A DNA stretch of 64,000 bases from Paracoccaceae bacterium. GTDB taxonomy: Bacteria > Pseudomonadota > Alphaproteobacteria > Rhodobacterales > Rhodobacteraceae. Position 1 is the stretch's first letter. The number at the start of each line of letters is the position of its first letter. Location: the NCBI GenBank assembly GCA_002708925.1, contig PAPN01000014.1, forward strand, positions 244,023 through 308,022. Reading direction: 5' to 3'. A model generated the notes under the pieces. The model was not told where the DNA came from, ran no database searches, and saw nothing but the letters and a program-made list of their open reading frames with translations. Below, piece after piece: positions 18,538 through 27,516 of the stretch. The position numbers were made by a program, and so were the translations under genes.

Positions 18538-19725
18538 ATGGATCTGAGTTACTCTGCCGAGGACATCGCATTTCGCGACGAAGTCCGGGCGTATCTGGCG
18601 GAAAATCTGCCCAAACACATCTCGGATGCGGTGCGCGAAGGCGCCGAACTGACCAAACCGATCATGGAGGAATGGCACGCCATTCTGAACGCCAAGGGCT
18701 GGCTGGCCACCATCTGGCCCAAAGAGTTCGGCGGCCCCGGCTGGAGCCCGGTGCAAAAGCACATTTTTGAGGAGGAATGCTGCCGCGCCTATGCCCCTCG
18801 GATCGTGCCATTCGGCCTGTCGATGTTGGGGCCGGTGCTGCAAAAATTCGGCAGCAAGGAACAGCAGGACCATTATCTGCCGCGCATTCTGGACGGGACG
18901 GACTGGTGGTGTCAGGGCTACTCAGAGCCAGGCGCGGGCTCGGATCTGGCCTCGCTGAAAACCCGTGCGGTGCGCGAGGGCGACGAATGGGTGATCAACG
19001 GCCAGAAAACCTGGACGACGCTGGGCCAGCACGCGGATTGGATTTTCTGCCTGTGCCGCACCGATCCGGATGCCAAACAGCAAGAAGGGATCAGCTTTAT
19101 TCTGGTGGACATGGCCACGCCGGGGATCGAGGTGCGCCCGATCAAGCTGATCGAAGGCGGCCACGAGGTAAACGAGGTGTTTTTCACCGACGTCCGCGTG
19201 CCCTATGGCAATCTGGTGGGGCAGGAAAACAAAGGCTGGACCATCGCCAAATACCTGCTGACGCATGAACGCACCGGGATCGCCGGCGTTGGCTTTTCCA
19301 TGCAGGCGCTGGAAGAGGTCAAGGCACTGGCGCGTAAAACGATGCGGGGCGGTAAGCCGCTGATCCAGGATCCCCTGTTCGCCGCGCGCATCGCTCAGGC
19401 CGAGATTGATCTGGAGGCGATGAAGATCACCAACCTGCGGATGCTGTTCAAGGCGCAGCAGCAGGGGGCGCCGGGGCCTGAAACCTCGATCCTGAAAATC
19501 AAGGGCACGGTGATCCATCAGGAACTAAAGGATCTGGCGCGCCGCGCGTTGGGACCGGCCGCCGCGCCTTTCCCAGGTTATATCAACGACGGCAATATGA
19601 TGTTCGGCCCGTCCGATACCGCCCACAATGCGGCGCGGTATTTCAACAACCGTAAGACCTCGATTTTCGGTGGATCGAACGAGATTCAGCGCAACATCCT
19701 GACCAAGACCATGCTGGAGCTGTGA
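18538..19725 (+). CDS. Acyl-CoA dehydrogenase (subunit lacking the usual C-terminal catalytic Glu)
   Basis: This 395-residue flavoprotein of the acyl-CoA dehydrogenase family starts after GGAGGGG. FAD-binding landmarks are visible: WWCQGYSEPGAGSDLAS, INGQKTWTT and the C-terminal FGGSNEIQRNIL. In that last motif the position occupied by the catalytic Glu of MCAD-type enzymes (in YEGTSQIQ) is Gly, so this chain may need a partner for catalysis. A second, shorter acyl-CoA dehydrogenase gene begins one base after its stop. Such adjacent pairs form alpha2-beta2 heterotetramers in mycobacterial sterol side-chain degradation (ChsE-type), which suggests the same here. The substrate is unknown. Confidence 0.92.
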   Translation: MDLSYSAEDIAFRDEVRAYLAENLPKHISDAVREGAELTKPIMEEWHAILNAKGWLATIWPKEFGGPGWSPVQKHIFEEECCRAYAPRIVPFGLSMLGPVLQKFGSKEQQDHYLPRILDGTDWWCQGYSEPGAGSDLASLKTRAVREGDEWVINGQKTWTTLGQHADWIFCLCRTDPDAKQQEGISFILVDMATPGIEVRPIKLIEGGHEVNEVFFTDVRVPYGNLVGQENKGWTIAKYLLTHERTGIAGVGFSMQALEEVKALARKTMRGGKPLIQDPLFAARIAQAEIDLEAMKITNLRMLFKAQQQGAPGPETSILKIKGTVIHQELKDLARRALGPAAAPFPGYINDGNMMFGPSDTAHNAARYFNNRKTSIFGGSNEIQRNILTKTMLEL

Positions 19726-19726
19726 G

Positions 19727-20800
19727 ATGGACTTTAACCTGACCGAAGACCGCCAGATGCTGGCGGACACGTTGACCCGTTTCCTGGCCGATCAATACCC
19801 GGTGGAACATCGCAATACGGTAGCGTATGCCGCGCCGTTCCACGACCCCGCCAAATGGGAGGCTATGGCCGAGCTGGGCACGCTTTTCGCGCTGGCCCCG
19901 GAAGAGGCTGGCGGCATGGGCGGTACTGGTTTCGACATCTCGGTGGTGTTCGAGGCTCTGGGCCGTCAGATTACCCCCGAACCCATCCTGGGGGCCTGCA
20001 TGGCGTCGCGTCTGCTGACTGCGGCAGGTGCGGATCAAGAGGCCCTGCTGTCCGGTGCCACGAAATACGCTGTTGCGATCTCGGAACTGGATGCTGCGTA
20101 TGAGCTGGATCAGATCGCCTGCACAGCGACGGGTGCCGGGGATGCCTATACCCTGTCGGGGCGCAAAAGCACCGTGTATGGCGGGCAGGTTGCGGATGTC
20201 GTTCTGGTGGCCGCCCGGCTGAATGGCTCGCTGGCCCTGTTCCAGGTGCAGGCTGCCGATGCCAGTGTCACCGGATATGCGATGATCGACGGTGCCGGCG
20301 CGGCCGAGCTGCTGCTGGATGACACTCCGGCCACACTGTTGATTGCGGACGCTGCGCAGGCGCTGGAGGATGCGATCAACGCTGGAATCGTCGCCCTGTG
20401 CGCCGAGGCCGTGGGCGCGATGGATGTTACCCATGCGATCACTGTGGATTACCTGAAACAGCGCAAACAGTTCGGCATTCCGATCGGCAAATTTCAGGTG
20501 TTGCAGCACCGTGCCGTGGATATGCTGACCGAGATCGAGCAGGCGCGCTCGATCACCATCAAGGCCGCGGCCGAACTGGGTGGCGATGAGGCCTCGCGCT
20601 ATGCGTCCATGGCGAAAAACCTGATCGGACGCTCGGCGCGGCTGGTGGCCGAAGAGGCAATCCAAATGCATGGCGGAATCGCGATGACCTGGGAATATCC
20701 GGTGTCGCATTACGCCAAGCGCCTGATCATGCTGGACGCGCAGCTGGGGGATACGGATTACCACCTTAGCCGCGTGATGGCGGGCAACGCTGCGGCCTAA
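19727..20800 (+). CDS. Acyl-CoA dehydrogenase (partner subunit)
   Basis: This 357-residue acyl-CoA dehydrogenase homolog, shorter than the usual ~380, lies one base after the previous dehydrogenase gene. It has the late helix QMHGGIAMTWEYPVSHYAKR, whose Glu (near residue 323) sits in the WE motif kept by many partners of heteromeric acyl-CoA dehydrogenases. The central FAD-site TEPGAGSD-type motif is degenerate here (EPILGACMASRLL region), a further sign that it works with the upstream subunit. It ends the FadJ-dehydrogenase-dehydrogenase operon and is followed by a strong terminator. Confidence 0.9.
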   Translation: MDFNLTEDRQMLADTLTRFLADQYPVEHRNTVAYAAPFHDPAKWEAMAELGTLFALAPEEAGGMGGTGFDISVVFEALGRQITPEPILGACMASRLLTAAGADQEALLSGATKYAVAISELDAAYELDQIACTATGAGDAYTLSGRKSTVYGGQVADVVLVAARLNGSLALFQVQAADASVTGYAMIDGAGAAELLLDDTPATLLIADAAQALEDAINAGIVALCAEAVGAMDVTHAITVDYLKQRKQFGIPIGKFQVLQHRAVDMLTEIEQARSITIKAAAELGGDEASRYASMAKNLIGRSARLVAEEAIQMHGGIAMTWEYPVSHYAKRLIMLDAQLGDTDYHLSRVMAGNAAA

Positions 20801-20818
20801 GCCGTTCACTATAAACAG

Positions 20819-20853
20819 AAAACCCCGGCAACACTGATGCTGCCGGGGTTTTT
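20819..20853. terminator. Intrinsic terminator between convergent operons
   Basis: A perfect 12-bp stem (20819-20830 with 20841-20852) with a 10-base loop has an A-tract before and a T-tract after. It lies between the acyl-CoA dehydrogenase and the convergent oxidoreductase gene, so it can serve both strands. Confidence 0.9.
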
Positions 20854-20860
20854 ATTCCGC

Positions 20861-21895
20861 TTAAATCTTGACGATCTGTTTGCCGAAATTACCCCCGCGC
20901 AGCATGTTCATAAAGGCGTCGGGGGCGTTTTCCAGCCCTTCGGCAACATCCTCGATGAACTTGATTTTCCCCTGCGCGACCAGCGGGCCGGCGCTGGCCA
21001 GAAACTCGGGCAGGCGGTTGAAATGATCCGAGATGATGAAGCCATGCACATGCAGGCGATTCACCAGAATTGTGCGCCACATCTTGGGCAGATTGTCCTT
21101 GGTGCCGGTCATGTCACCCCCCAGCGCCCCGGCATTATACCACGCGATCATACCACACAGAGGAATGCGCCCGCCGACGTTCATCAGGGGCAGGACGGCC
21201 TCCAGAACCTTGCCCGCGACGTTTTCAAAATAGATGTCCACGCCATCCGGGCAGGCCTGGGCCAGGGCGGCGCGCAGCTCTTTGGCGTCGGCATAGTCGC
21301 GGTGATCCAGACATTCATCAAATCCGAATTCGTCCCTGGCCAGAGCGCATTTTTTCGCGCCCCCGGCAATGCCGACGACGCGCAGGCCCAGGTGCTTGGC
21401 CATCTGCCCAACCATCGAGCCCACAGGCCCCGTGGCGGCTGCGACGACCAGGGTTTCGCCCTCTTTCGGGCGGCCATATTCCATCAGTCCGAACCAGCCG
21501 GTAAAGCCCGGCATCCCCAGTACCCCCAGCGCCGCGGTTGAGGGCACGGATGGGTCGATTTTGTTCAGCTGATTGCCGGGCAGACACCCGTGCGAGGCCC
21601 AGCCGAACATGCCGAACACGGTGTCGCCGGGGGTGAATTTCGGGTGGTTTGAGGCAATGACCTCGCCCACGGCGCCGCCCTCCATTGTGGCGTTCAGTTC
21701 TACCGGAACGGCGTAGGATTTCGCGTCATCCATACGCCCGCGCATGTAAGGATCCAGCGACATGTGAGTCACGCGGACCAGAACCTCGCCGTCGCCCGGA
21801 ACGGGCATCGAGACCTCTTCAAAACGGAAATCGGCGTGGACGGGTTCGCCCTTGGGGCGGCGGGCCAACACCACGCGGTGCATTGTATCAGTCAT
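20861..21895 (-). CDS. NADP-dependent medium-chain oxidoreductase (CurA/leukotriene B4 dehydrogenase-like)
   Basis: This 344-residue zinc-free medium-chain dehydrogenase/reductase belongs to the CurA/PTGR family, NADPH-dependent reductases of enones and 2-alkenals. Visible motifs are LDPYMRGRM near the N-terminus, the nucleotide-binding VVAAATGPVGSMVGQMAK near residue 150 and CGMIAWYN late in the chain. I chose the ATG at 21895 (MTDTMHRVV), which has CAGGAGGA just upstream, over a longer in-frame start at 22018. It is the last gene of a long minus-strand acyl-CoA operon and may clean up or reduce an unsaturated intermediate. Confidence 0.9.
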   Translation of the reverse strand: MTDTMHRVVLARRPKGEPVHADFRFEEVSMPVPGDGEVLVRVTHMSLDPYMRGRMDDAKSYAVPVELNATMEGGAVGEVIASNHPKFTPGDTVFGMFGWASHGCLPGNQLNKIDPSVPSTAALGVLGMPGFTGWFGLMEYGRPKEGETLVVAAATGPVGSMVGQMAKHLGLRVVGIAGGAKKCALARDEFGFDECLDHRDYADAKELRAALAQACPDGVDIYFENVAGKVLEAVLPLMNVGGRIPLCGMIAWYNAGALGGDMTGTKDNLPKMWRTILVNRLHVHGFIISDHFNRLPEFLASAGPLVAQGKIKFIEDVAEGLENAPDAFMNMLRGGNFGKQIVKI

Positions 21896-21917
21896 GGTTT
21901 CCTCCTGTTCGAAATTC

Positions 21918-22316
21918 CTAGGTGCCACGGACACGGAACACCCCGGTGCCAGCCGCGATTCGTGTGCCCAGCTCGTCACAAATCGTGCCCTCGGCAAAGA
22001 ACGTGCGGCGGCCTCCACCCGTACGGCGGCCTTCGCAAATCAGCAGCTTTCCTCTGGCCTGGGCCTCGTAATTGACGGTCAGCGAGAGGGTCATCGCCAG
22101 TTTCTTCTCTGTGGCCGAGCCCGTGTAGCAGCCGCAGAACCCCATGGCCGTATCCAGAATCGTAGCGAAAACCCCGCCATGCGGGATGCCATAGCGATTT
22201 CCCAAATGCGGGCGAATGGGCAGCTCGACCCGTGCAAAATCCCGCCGCCATTCGGTGATTTCAAAACCAAGGTGACGTTGCAGGGCATAGGGGTCTTCGG
22301 ACAGGGCAGGATCCAT
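21918..22316 (-). CDS. PaaI-type hotdog thioesterase
   Basis: This 132-residue protein has the hotdog fold of acyl-CoA thioesterases. The signature YGIPHGGVFATILDTAMGF contains the HGG turn and the acidic residue that activates water in PaaI/YbgC-type enzymes. The chain is the normal length and single-domain. It lies 22 bases upstream of the oxidoreductase gene and 3 bases after the kinase-like gene on the same strand, so it is within the operon. It probably hydrolyses acyl-CoA intermediates to relieve CoA shortage; the exact substrate is unknown. It is distinct from the true paaI whose start is at the right end of the window. Confidence 0.85.
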   Translation of the reverse strand: MDPALSEDPYALQRHLGFEITEWRRDFARVELPIRPHLGNRYGIPHGGVFATILDTAMGFCGCYTGSATEKKLAMTLSLTVNYEAQARGKLLICEGRRTGGGRRTFFAEGTICDELGTRIAAGTGVFRVRGT

Positions 22317-22319
22317 GGG

Positions 22320-23354
22320 TTACACCGTTTTGCCCGCGTCCAGCCCGTGCCCGGCGAACATCTGAACATAACTGCCAAGCGCTTTGCCGCGCTCGGGATC
22401 CGAGGCATTTCCGTCCAGCGCGCGTTTATAAACCCCCTGGATGATCGCGGCCATCCGGAAGAAGGTAAACGCCAGATAGAAGCCGAATTTATCCACACCC
22501 GGCAGTCCGCGACGGGCGCAATAGGCGTCAATGAATTCCTGGTCGCTCATCAGCCCGTGGGCCTGGCGGTCAACCCCAGCCAGCCCGCGCCCATCGGTGC
22601 CCGGAGGCATCATCCATTGCATGATCACGGCAGCCAGATCCGCATAGGGATGGCCGGTGGTGGACAGTTCCCAATCCAGAACCGCGGCGATTTCAGGCCG
22701 GTCCTGACGGAACAGCATATTGTCGATCCGATAGTCGCCGTGCACCAGCGTGCGCTGCCCGTCCTCGGGGGGGATATTGCCGTTCAGCCAGGAGATCAGC
22801 TCTTCCATGACGGGCAGGTGATCGGTTTCCGAGGCCCGGTATTGTTTTGTCCAGCGGTCGATCTGACGGCGATAATAATTGCCCTGGGGGCCATAATCGG
22901 ACAGGCCGACGGCGGGCAGATCGACATTGTGGATCGCGGCCAGCACGCGGTTCATCGCGTCCTGAATTGGGCGGCGCTCTGGGGTGGTCAGTTCGTTCAG
23001 GCGGGGGTCATTGAAATGCCGGCCCTGCACTTCCTCCATCACGTAAAAGGCCGAGCCGATGACATCGTCGTCCTCGCACAGGTGGTACATTCTGGCGACG
23101 GGGACATCTGTGTTTTGCAGGGCATGTTGCACACGGAATTCGCGATCCACCGCATGGGCCGATTTCAGCAGCACGCCGGGCGGTTTGCGCCGCAGCACAT
23201 AGGTGCCAGCGGGGGTGATCAGCCGAAAAGTCGGGTTGGACTGGCCGACGTTGAATTTTTGCGCCTCTACGGGGCCGGTAAAACCCGGTATCTTGCCGGT
23301 CAGATAGGCGGCAACGGCGTCGGTATCCAGCTTGGTTGGGTCAGTTTGTGTCAT
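22320..23354 (-). CDS. APH-family phosphotransferase (ACAD10/11- and LvaA-like kinase)
   Basis: This 344-residue protein has the aminoglycoside-phosphotransferase/choline-kinase fold, with the catalytic loop LVHGDYRIDNMLF (HGD...N) and the metal-binding VLDWELSTTGHP. This subgroup is encoded with acyl-CoA dehydrogenases and in animals is fused to them (ACAD10/11). In Pseudomonas, LvaA of this type phosphorylates 4-hydroxyvaleryl-CoA during levulinate use. I infer that it may phosphorylate a hydroxyacyl-CoA. It is not an antibiotic-resistance enzyme by context. The histidine-phosphatase-fold gene upstream and the thioesterase gene 3 bases downstream share its operon. Confidence 0.85.
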   Translation of the reverse strand: MTQTDPTKLDTDAVAAYLTGKIPGFTGPVEAQKFNVGQSNPTFRLITPAGTYVLRRKPPGVLLKSAHAVDREFRVQHALQNTDVPVARMYHLCEDDDVIGSAFYVMEEVQGRHFNDPRLNELTTPERRPIQDAMNRVLAAIHNVDLPAVGLSDYGPQGNYYRRQIDRWTKQYRASETDHLPVMEELISWLNGNIPPEDGQRTLVHGDYRIDNMLFRQDRPEIAAVLDWELSTTGHPYADLAAVIMQWMMPPGTDGRGLAGVDRQAHGLMSDQEFIDAYCARRGLPGVDKFGFYLAFTFFRMAAIIQGVYKRALDGNASDPERGKALGSYVQMFAGHGLDAGKTV

Positions 23355-23363
23355 GGGCGCTCC

Positions 23364-24032
23364 TCAGCTATAGGTCAGCAAGGGGTCGGAATTGGCCGCC
23401 GTGATATGCGGCGTTTCGTTGAAACCGTGCAGGTAGAAGCTGCGTTCAGAAAAGACAAAGCGGTTCACGGCGCAGTTTTTCATCTGCAATTGCAGCTTGA
23501 TCTGCTGTTCAGAGGGGGCGTCCAGAACCGAGGCAATCATCTGTCCGATCGCCCCACCCGAGCTGACCGCGACGATCGTCTGCCCGCCGCTGGCGGTGAT
23601 CGCCTGACGCGAGGCCTCGACCCGTGCCGCAAACGCGGCCCAGGTTTCCGGGGGATTGCGAATCTCGTCGCGTTGCCAGGCCAGCACCGTGTCGCGCAGC
23701 GTCCGGAAATGCGATTTGCGTTCGGAATGCATGTTCTCGGGGGCGGGGCGGTCCGCATAGTGGGCGTCCAGCAGGTTCTTGAAGTCGAACTCGTTCAGCC
23801 CCGGCAGGATCGAGGCTTCGGCAGGATCGCGCCCCATGCCCTTCAGGATTCCCTCCAGCGTTTCGCGGTGGCGGCGCTGCGCCCCGATAAACAGGGTGTC
23901 CGGCTGCACGCCCTGACGTGCCAGCGCCTTGCCCAGTTCAAAGGATTGCTGATGCCCCAGATCAGACAGAACATCGTAATTTGCAGCCCCGAACGAGGCT
24001 TGGGCATGGCGGATCAGGTAAAGTTCGGGCAT
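23364..24032 (-). CDS. Histidine phosphatase-fold protein with altered second active-site motif
   Basis: This 222-residue protein belongs to the phosphoglycerate-mutase-like histidine phosphatases. The N-terminal LYLIRHAQASFG carries the Arg-His pair that forms the phosphohistidine. The second family motif, usually ending S-H-G-G, reads VAVSSGGAIGQ, so the second catalytic His is Ser. Members in acyl-CoA dehydrogenase operons often look like this, from memory. It may be a phosphatase with changed activity or a binding protein. It lies 9 bases before the kinase-like gene and 39 after the thiolase gene, so kinase and phosphatase would be co-made. Confidence 0.82.
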   Translation of the reverse strand: MPELYLIRHAQASFGAANYDVLSDLGHQQSFELGKALARQGVQPDTLFIGAQRRHRETLEGILKGMGRDPAEASILPGLNEFDFKNLLDAHYADRPAPENMHSERKSHFRTLRDTVLAWQRDEIRNPPETWAAFAARVEASRQAITASGGQTIVAVSSGGAIGQMIASVLDAPSEQQIKLQLQMKNCAVNRFVFSERSFYLHGFNETPHITAANSDPLLTYS

Positions 24033-24071
24033 GAGTCTTTCCGATTGGCCGGGGGGATACGCCCCCGTATG

Positions 24072-25274
24072 TTACAGGACTTCGAACAGGCCGGCAGCAC
24101 CCATGCCGCCGCCCACACACATGGTGCAGACAACGTATTTGGCCCCGCGGCGTTTGCCCTCGATCAGCGCGTGGCCAACCATACGGGCACCCGACATACC
24201 GTAGGGGTGCCCGACCGAGATTGCACCCCCGTTGACGTTCAGAATCTCTTCGGGGATGCCCAGGACGCGGGCTGAGTGCAGAACCTGACAGGCGAAGGCC
24301 TCGTTCAATTCCCACAGCCCGATATCGTCCATTTTCAGACCGTGGGCCTCCAACAATTTTGGCACCGCATAGATCGGGCCGATGCCCATTTCGTCGGGTT
24401 CCAGACCGGCGGCCATGACGCCGACATAGCGGCCCAGCGGCTGCAACCCGCGTTGCTCGGCCACCTTTGCCTCCATGATGACCGAGGCCGAGGCCCCGTC
24501 GGACAGCTGGCTGGCATTGCCGGCGGTGATGAACTTGCCTTCTTTGACGGCCTGGCCGTCCTTGAACACGGGCGCCAGAGATTGCAGGTTTTCCAGCGTG
24601 GTGCCGGGGCGGTTGCCCTCGTCTTTGGTTAGCGTCACCTGTTGGAACGAAACCTCTTTGGTTTCCTTGTCCATCACGCCCATGGTGCTGGTCAGCGGCA
24701 CGATCTCGTCATCGAACTTGCCTGCGTCCTGCGCGGCTGCGGTGCGCTGCTGCGATTGCAGGGCATAGGCGTCCTGATCCTCGCGGCTGACGTTATATCG
24801 ATCCGCCACGATTTCAGCGGTTTCCAGCATGGACATATATAGCGAGGGCTTGTGTTCCTTGGTCCAGGGATCGGCCAGCCAGTCCATCCGCATTTTCTGG
24901 TTCTGCACCAGGCTGATGGATTCCACGCCGCCCCCGATGCAGATGTCCATGCCGTCATGGATGACCTGTTTGGCTGCGGTGGCGATGGCCATCATGCCGC
25001 TGGCGCATTGGCGGTCCATCGACATGCCGCCAATGGTGACGGGCAGGCCCGCGCGGATCACCGCCTGACGGCCGATATTCCCCCCGGTCGAGCCCTGCTG
25101 AATCGCCGCACCAATCACGCAATCGCTGATTTCGGACCCGTCCAGCCCTGCGCGGCTGACGGCGTTACTGACGGCATGGCCGATCAGCTCCTGCGCCGAG
25201 GTGTTGTTGAACGCGCCGCGATAGGCCTTGCCGATCGGGGTACGGGCGGTGGAAACGATAACTGCGTCACGCAT
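24072..25274 (-). CDS. Acetyl-CoA C-acyltransferase (thiolase)
   Basis: This 400-residue thiolase cleaves 3-ketoacyl-CoA to acetyl-CoA and a shortened acyl-CoA. The nucleophilic Cys is at residue 90 in [10 protein letters not shown]. The second-site His near 356 lies in [16 protein letters not shown] and the general-acid Cys near 386 in [16 protein letters not shown]; all are intact. It lies 3 bases downstream of an SDR gene on the same strand. Its place with dehydrogenases, an SDR and a MaoC hydratase gives a complete beta-oxidation spiral in one operon. Confidence 0.95.
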   Translation of the reverse strand: MRDAVIVSTARTPIGKAYRGAFNNTSAQELIGHAVSNAVSRAGLDGSEISDCVIGAAIQQGSTGGNIGRQAVIRAGLPVTIGGMSMDRQCASGMMAIATAAKQVIHDGMDICIGGGVESISLVQNQKMRMDWLADPWTKEHKPSLYMSMLETAEIVADRYNVSREDQDAYALQSQQRTAAAQDAGKFDDEIVPLTSTMGVMDKETKEVSFQQVTLTKDEGNRPGTTLENLQSLAPVFKDGQAVKEGKFITAGNASQLSDGASASVIMEAKVAEQRGLQPLGRYVGVMAAGLEPDEMGIGPIYAVPKLLEAHGLKMDDIGLWELNEAFACQVLHSARVLGIPEEILNVNGGAISVGHPYGMSGARMVGHALIEGKRRGAKYVVCTMCVGGGMGAAGLFEVL

Positions 25275-25277
25275 GGG

Positions 25278-26210
25278 TTAATCCTTTTGCTCTAGCTTGA
25301 TGCCGCGCAGATCGGCGGCCATGCGGATGTATTTGTTGGTCTGATCAAAGGCGCCGGCCATCGGAGTCTGGCCGTCTGCGCTGCGGATGGTGTCCATGTT
25401 GGCCAGCACGCCTTCGGGGGACAGATCATCGCCCATCAGCGCCACGCCGCGGGTTTCGTAAACCTTGGTTTCGGCAAAGCAGCCGCCACCCGCGCCCAGG
25501 ATCATCCGGCTGGGGGCGTGCTCGCTGACCAGGGCCAGCAGGCCGGGAGTGATGGTTTCGGGTTGCAACAGGCCGCGCACCTCGGCGGGGAACAGTTCCT
25601 CGGTCATGCGGGTGGTGGCGGTGGGGGCCAGCATGTTGGTGCGGATGTTCTTGCGGCTGCCCTCTTGGTGCAGCACGTTCATCAGCCCCAGCATCGAGGC
25701 CTTGGCCGCGCCGTAGTTCGACTGCCCGAAATTGCCATACAGCCCCGAGGACGAGGTGGTCAGGACAATCCGGCCATACTCGCGTTCCAGCATGTGACGC
25801 CACAGGGCGTGCGTGCAGTTGACGGTGCCCATCAGATGCACGTCCACCACCATCCTGAAATCATCCAGCGTCATCTTGGCAAAGGTTTTATCGCGCAGAA
25901 TGCCCGCGTTATTCACCAGAATATCCACATGGCCATATTCGGCAATCGCCTGATCCACCATGGCCTGAACCTGGTCGGGCTCGGCCACGTTTGCGCCGTT
26001 TGCGATGGCTTTGCCACCTGCGGCGCGGATCTGTTCCACCACGGCCTGCGCCGCCTGAGAACCCGAGCCGCTGCCGTCGGTCGCCGCCCCCAGATCGTTC
26101 ACGATCACCTTGGCCCCGCGCGCGGCCAGACCCAGCGCATGGCTGCGCCCCAGCCCGGCCCCCGCGCCGGTGACAATGGCCACGCGGCCGTCAAAACGTA
26201 CTTCGCTCAT
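25278..26210 (-). CDS. Short-chain dehydrogenase, HSD17B4-like (probable 3-hydroxyacyl-CoA dehydrogenase)
   Basis: This 310-residue SDR resembles the dehydrogenase domain of peroxisomal multifunctional enzyme 2 (HSD17B4). The cofactor motif is VTGAGAGLGRSHALGLAARGAKVIVND, followed by the insertion typical of this group (GAATDGSGSGSQAA), NNAGILRDKTF, and the active-site Ser and Tyr-x3-Lys in TSSSGLYGNFGQSNYGAAKA. These enzymes oxidise (R)-3-hydroxyacyl-CoA and pair with MaoC-type hydratases; such a hydratase gene lies 1 base upstream. I infer an (R)-specific beta-oxidation branch, as used for branched or cyclic acyl chains. Confidence 0.9.
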   Translation of the reverse strand: MSEVRFDGRVAIVTGAGAGLGRSHALGLAARGAKVIVNDLGAATDGSGSGSQAAQAVVEQIRAAGGKAIANGANVAEPDQVQAMVDQAIAEYGHVDILVNNAGILRDKTFAKMTLDDFRMVVDVHLMGTVNCTHALWRHMLEREYGRIVLTTSSSGLYGNFGQSNYGAAKASMLGLMNVLHQEGSRKNIRTNMLAPTATTRMTEELFPAEVRGLLQPETITPGLLALVSEHAPSRMILGAGGGCFAETKVYETRGVALMGDDLSPEGVLANMDTIRSADGQTPMAGAFDQTNKYIRMAADLRGIKLEQKD

Positions 26211-26211
26211 G

Positions 26212-26685
26212 TCAATTGCCTCCGAAATAACGGCGGCCGATCCATTCCGCGATCAGCGCGGGGCGGTCCTGGCCTTCGATCTCGACCGTGACGGTCATCG
26301 TTGTCTGCAATTCACCGGGGCGGATTTCCTGCACCCTGGCCATGGTGAAATGGCCCCGGATGCGCGCGCCCACCTTTACCGGCGACACAAAGCGCACTTT
26401 CTCGAACCCATAATTCACAGCCATCACGGTGCCTTCGACGTCGGGCAGCTGATAGGCCATCGCCGACAATAACGAGAGGGTCAGGAACCCATGCGCGATC
26501 GTGCTGCCAAAGGGCGTCTGCGCGGCGCGTTCGGGATCGACGTGGATGAATTGATGGTCATGGGTGCAATCGGCAAAGGCGTCAATCTGGGCCTGGGTGA
26601 TCTGCATCCAGTCGGAACTGCCCATCGGCTGGCCGACCAGCGCCTCGAATTCCGCGCGTGAGATTTTCTGGGGGGTGTCGGTCAT
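26212..26685 (-). CDS. MaoC-like (R)-specific enoyl-CoA hydratase
   Basis: This 157-residue single-hotdog protein of the MaoC family contains the hydratase motif DCTHDHQFIHVDPERA, with the catalytic Asp/His pair, followed by GSTIAHGFLTLSLL. Such proteins hydrate enoyl-CoA to (R)-3-hydroxyacyl-CoA. The gene lies between two SDR genes with gaps of only 1-2 bases, so it is tightly coupled. It gives this operon its own hydratase besides the FadJ-type protein at 16.4 kb, which has (S) specificity by family. Confidence 0.9.
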   Translation of the reverse strand: MTDTPQKISRAEFEALVGQPMGSSDWMQITQAQIDAFADCTHDHQFIHVDPERAAQTPFGSTIAHGFLTLSLLSAMAYQLPDVEGTVMAVNYGFEKVRFVSPVKVGARIRGHFTMARVQEIRPGELQTTMTVTVEIEGQDRPALIAEWIGRRYFGGN

Positions 26686-26687
26686 GA

Positions 26688-27506
26688 TTAGATATTCTCG
26701 TTAAACAGGGTCTGAGTGCTGGACGATTGCATCCCCCCCGACAGCGGCAAAATCGCGCCCGAGACATAAGACCCCGCCTTGCCGCACAGGTATTGCAGCG
26801 CGCCGGCGATGTCCTCGGGGCAGCCGACGCGGCCCAGCGGGATACCCTTGGCCGAGCGCTCCTGCCCCTCTTCCGAGCCAATGGCAAAGGCGGTCATATT
26901 CGACACGAACGGCCCCGGCGCGATGGCGTTCACGGTGATCCCCTGCGGTGCCAGATCGTTCGAGAGCACGCGGGTCATGTGATGCACGGCGCCTTTGGAA
27001 ACCGCGTAGGAATATGTTGCCGTGCCCTTGGGGACATCCCCCATGACCGAGCCCACATTGACCACCCGCGCCGGATCTGTCGGAGTGCTGGCCCGCAGCA
27101 GCAGCGGCAGCAGGGATTGCGTCAGATGGAACATGCCGGTGACGTTCAGGCTTAGCAGTTTTTCCCAGGCTTCATAGGGGTGCTGGCCCAGGGGCGCGCC
27201 CCAGGTGCGACCGGCGTTATTCATCAGGATATGCAGGCGGTCGGTGCGGGCGTTTACCTTGGCCACCAGGGCGGCGATGCCCTCTTCGGTTGACACATCC
27301 CCGCCAAAGCCCTCGGCCTGGCCGGGGTAATCCATCGCGTTCAGCTCGGCGGCGACGGCCTGGCAGGCGTCGCCCTTGCGGCTGGCAATCAGCACGCGGG
27401 CACCAGCGGCCATCAGCCCCTCAGCAGCCATGCGCCCAATCCCGGTGGCACCCCCGGTGACCAGAGCGGCTTTTCCAGTTAAATCAAACAGATCAGTGGG
27501 TTTCAT
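26688..27506 (-). CDS. Short-chain dehydrogenase/reductase
   Basis: This 272-residue classical SDR shows the cofactor motif VTGGATGIGRMAAEG, NNAGRTWGAPL, the Ser-bearing VVNVGSVMGD and the active-site Tyr and Lys in YSYAVSKGAVHHM. The start at 27506 (MKPTDLFDLTG) has AGGAGGA upstream; a longer frame to 27560 has no family similarity. It is probably a 3-ketoacyl-CoA reductase/3-hydroxyacyl dehydrogenase or an alcohol dehydrogenase for the pathway substrate. In the levulinate operon an SDR (LvaD-like) reduces the 4-keto group, so that role is possible here but unproven. Confidence 0.9.
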   Translation of the reverse strand: MKPTDLFDLTGKAALVTGGATGIGRMAAEGLMAAGARVLIASRKGDACQAVAAELNAMDYPGQAEGFGGDVSTEEGIAALVAKVNARTDRLHILMNNAGRTWGAPLGQHPYEAWEKLLSLNVTGMFHLTQSLLPLLLRASTPTDPARVVNVGSVMGDVPKGTATYSYAVSKGAVHHMTRVLSNDLAPQGITVNAIAPGPFVSNMTAFAIGSEEGQERSAKGIPLGRVGCPEDIAGALQYLCGKAGSYVSGAILPLSGGMQSSSTQTLFNENI

Positions 27507-27516
27507 GGTGTCCTCC

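Noticed and set aside
22320-23354. Aminoglycoside resistance gene
   Set aside because: The APH fold here is of the ACAD10/11-LvaA subgroup and lies in an acyl-CoA operon.
21852-24275. An 807-residue open frame on the plus strand, antisense to four genes
   Set aside because: It overlaps the oxidoreductase, thioesterase, kinase and phosphatase genes fully, has no known motif, and long antisense frames are expected at this GC content.
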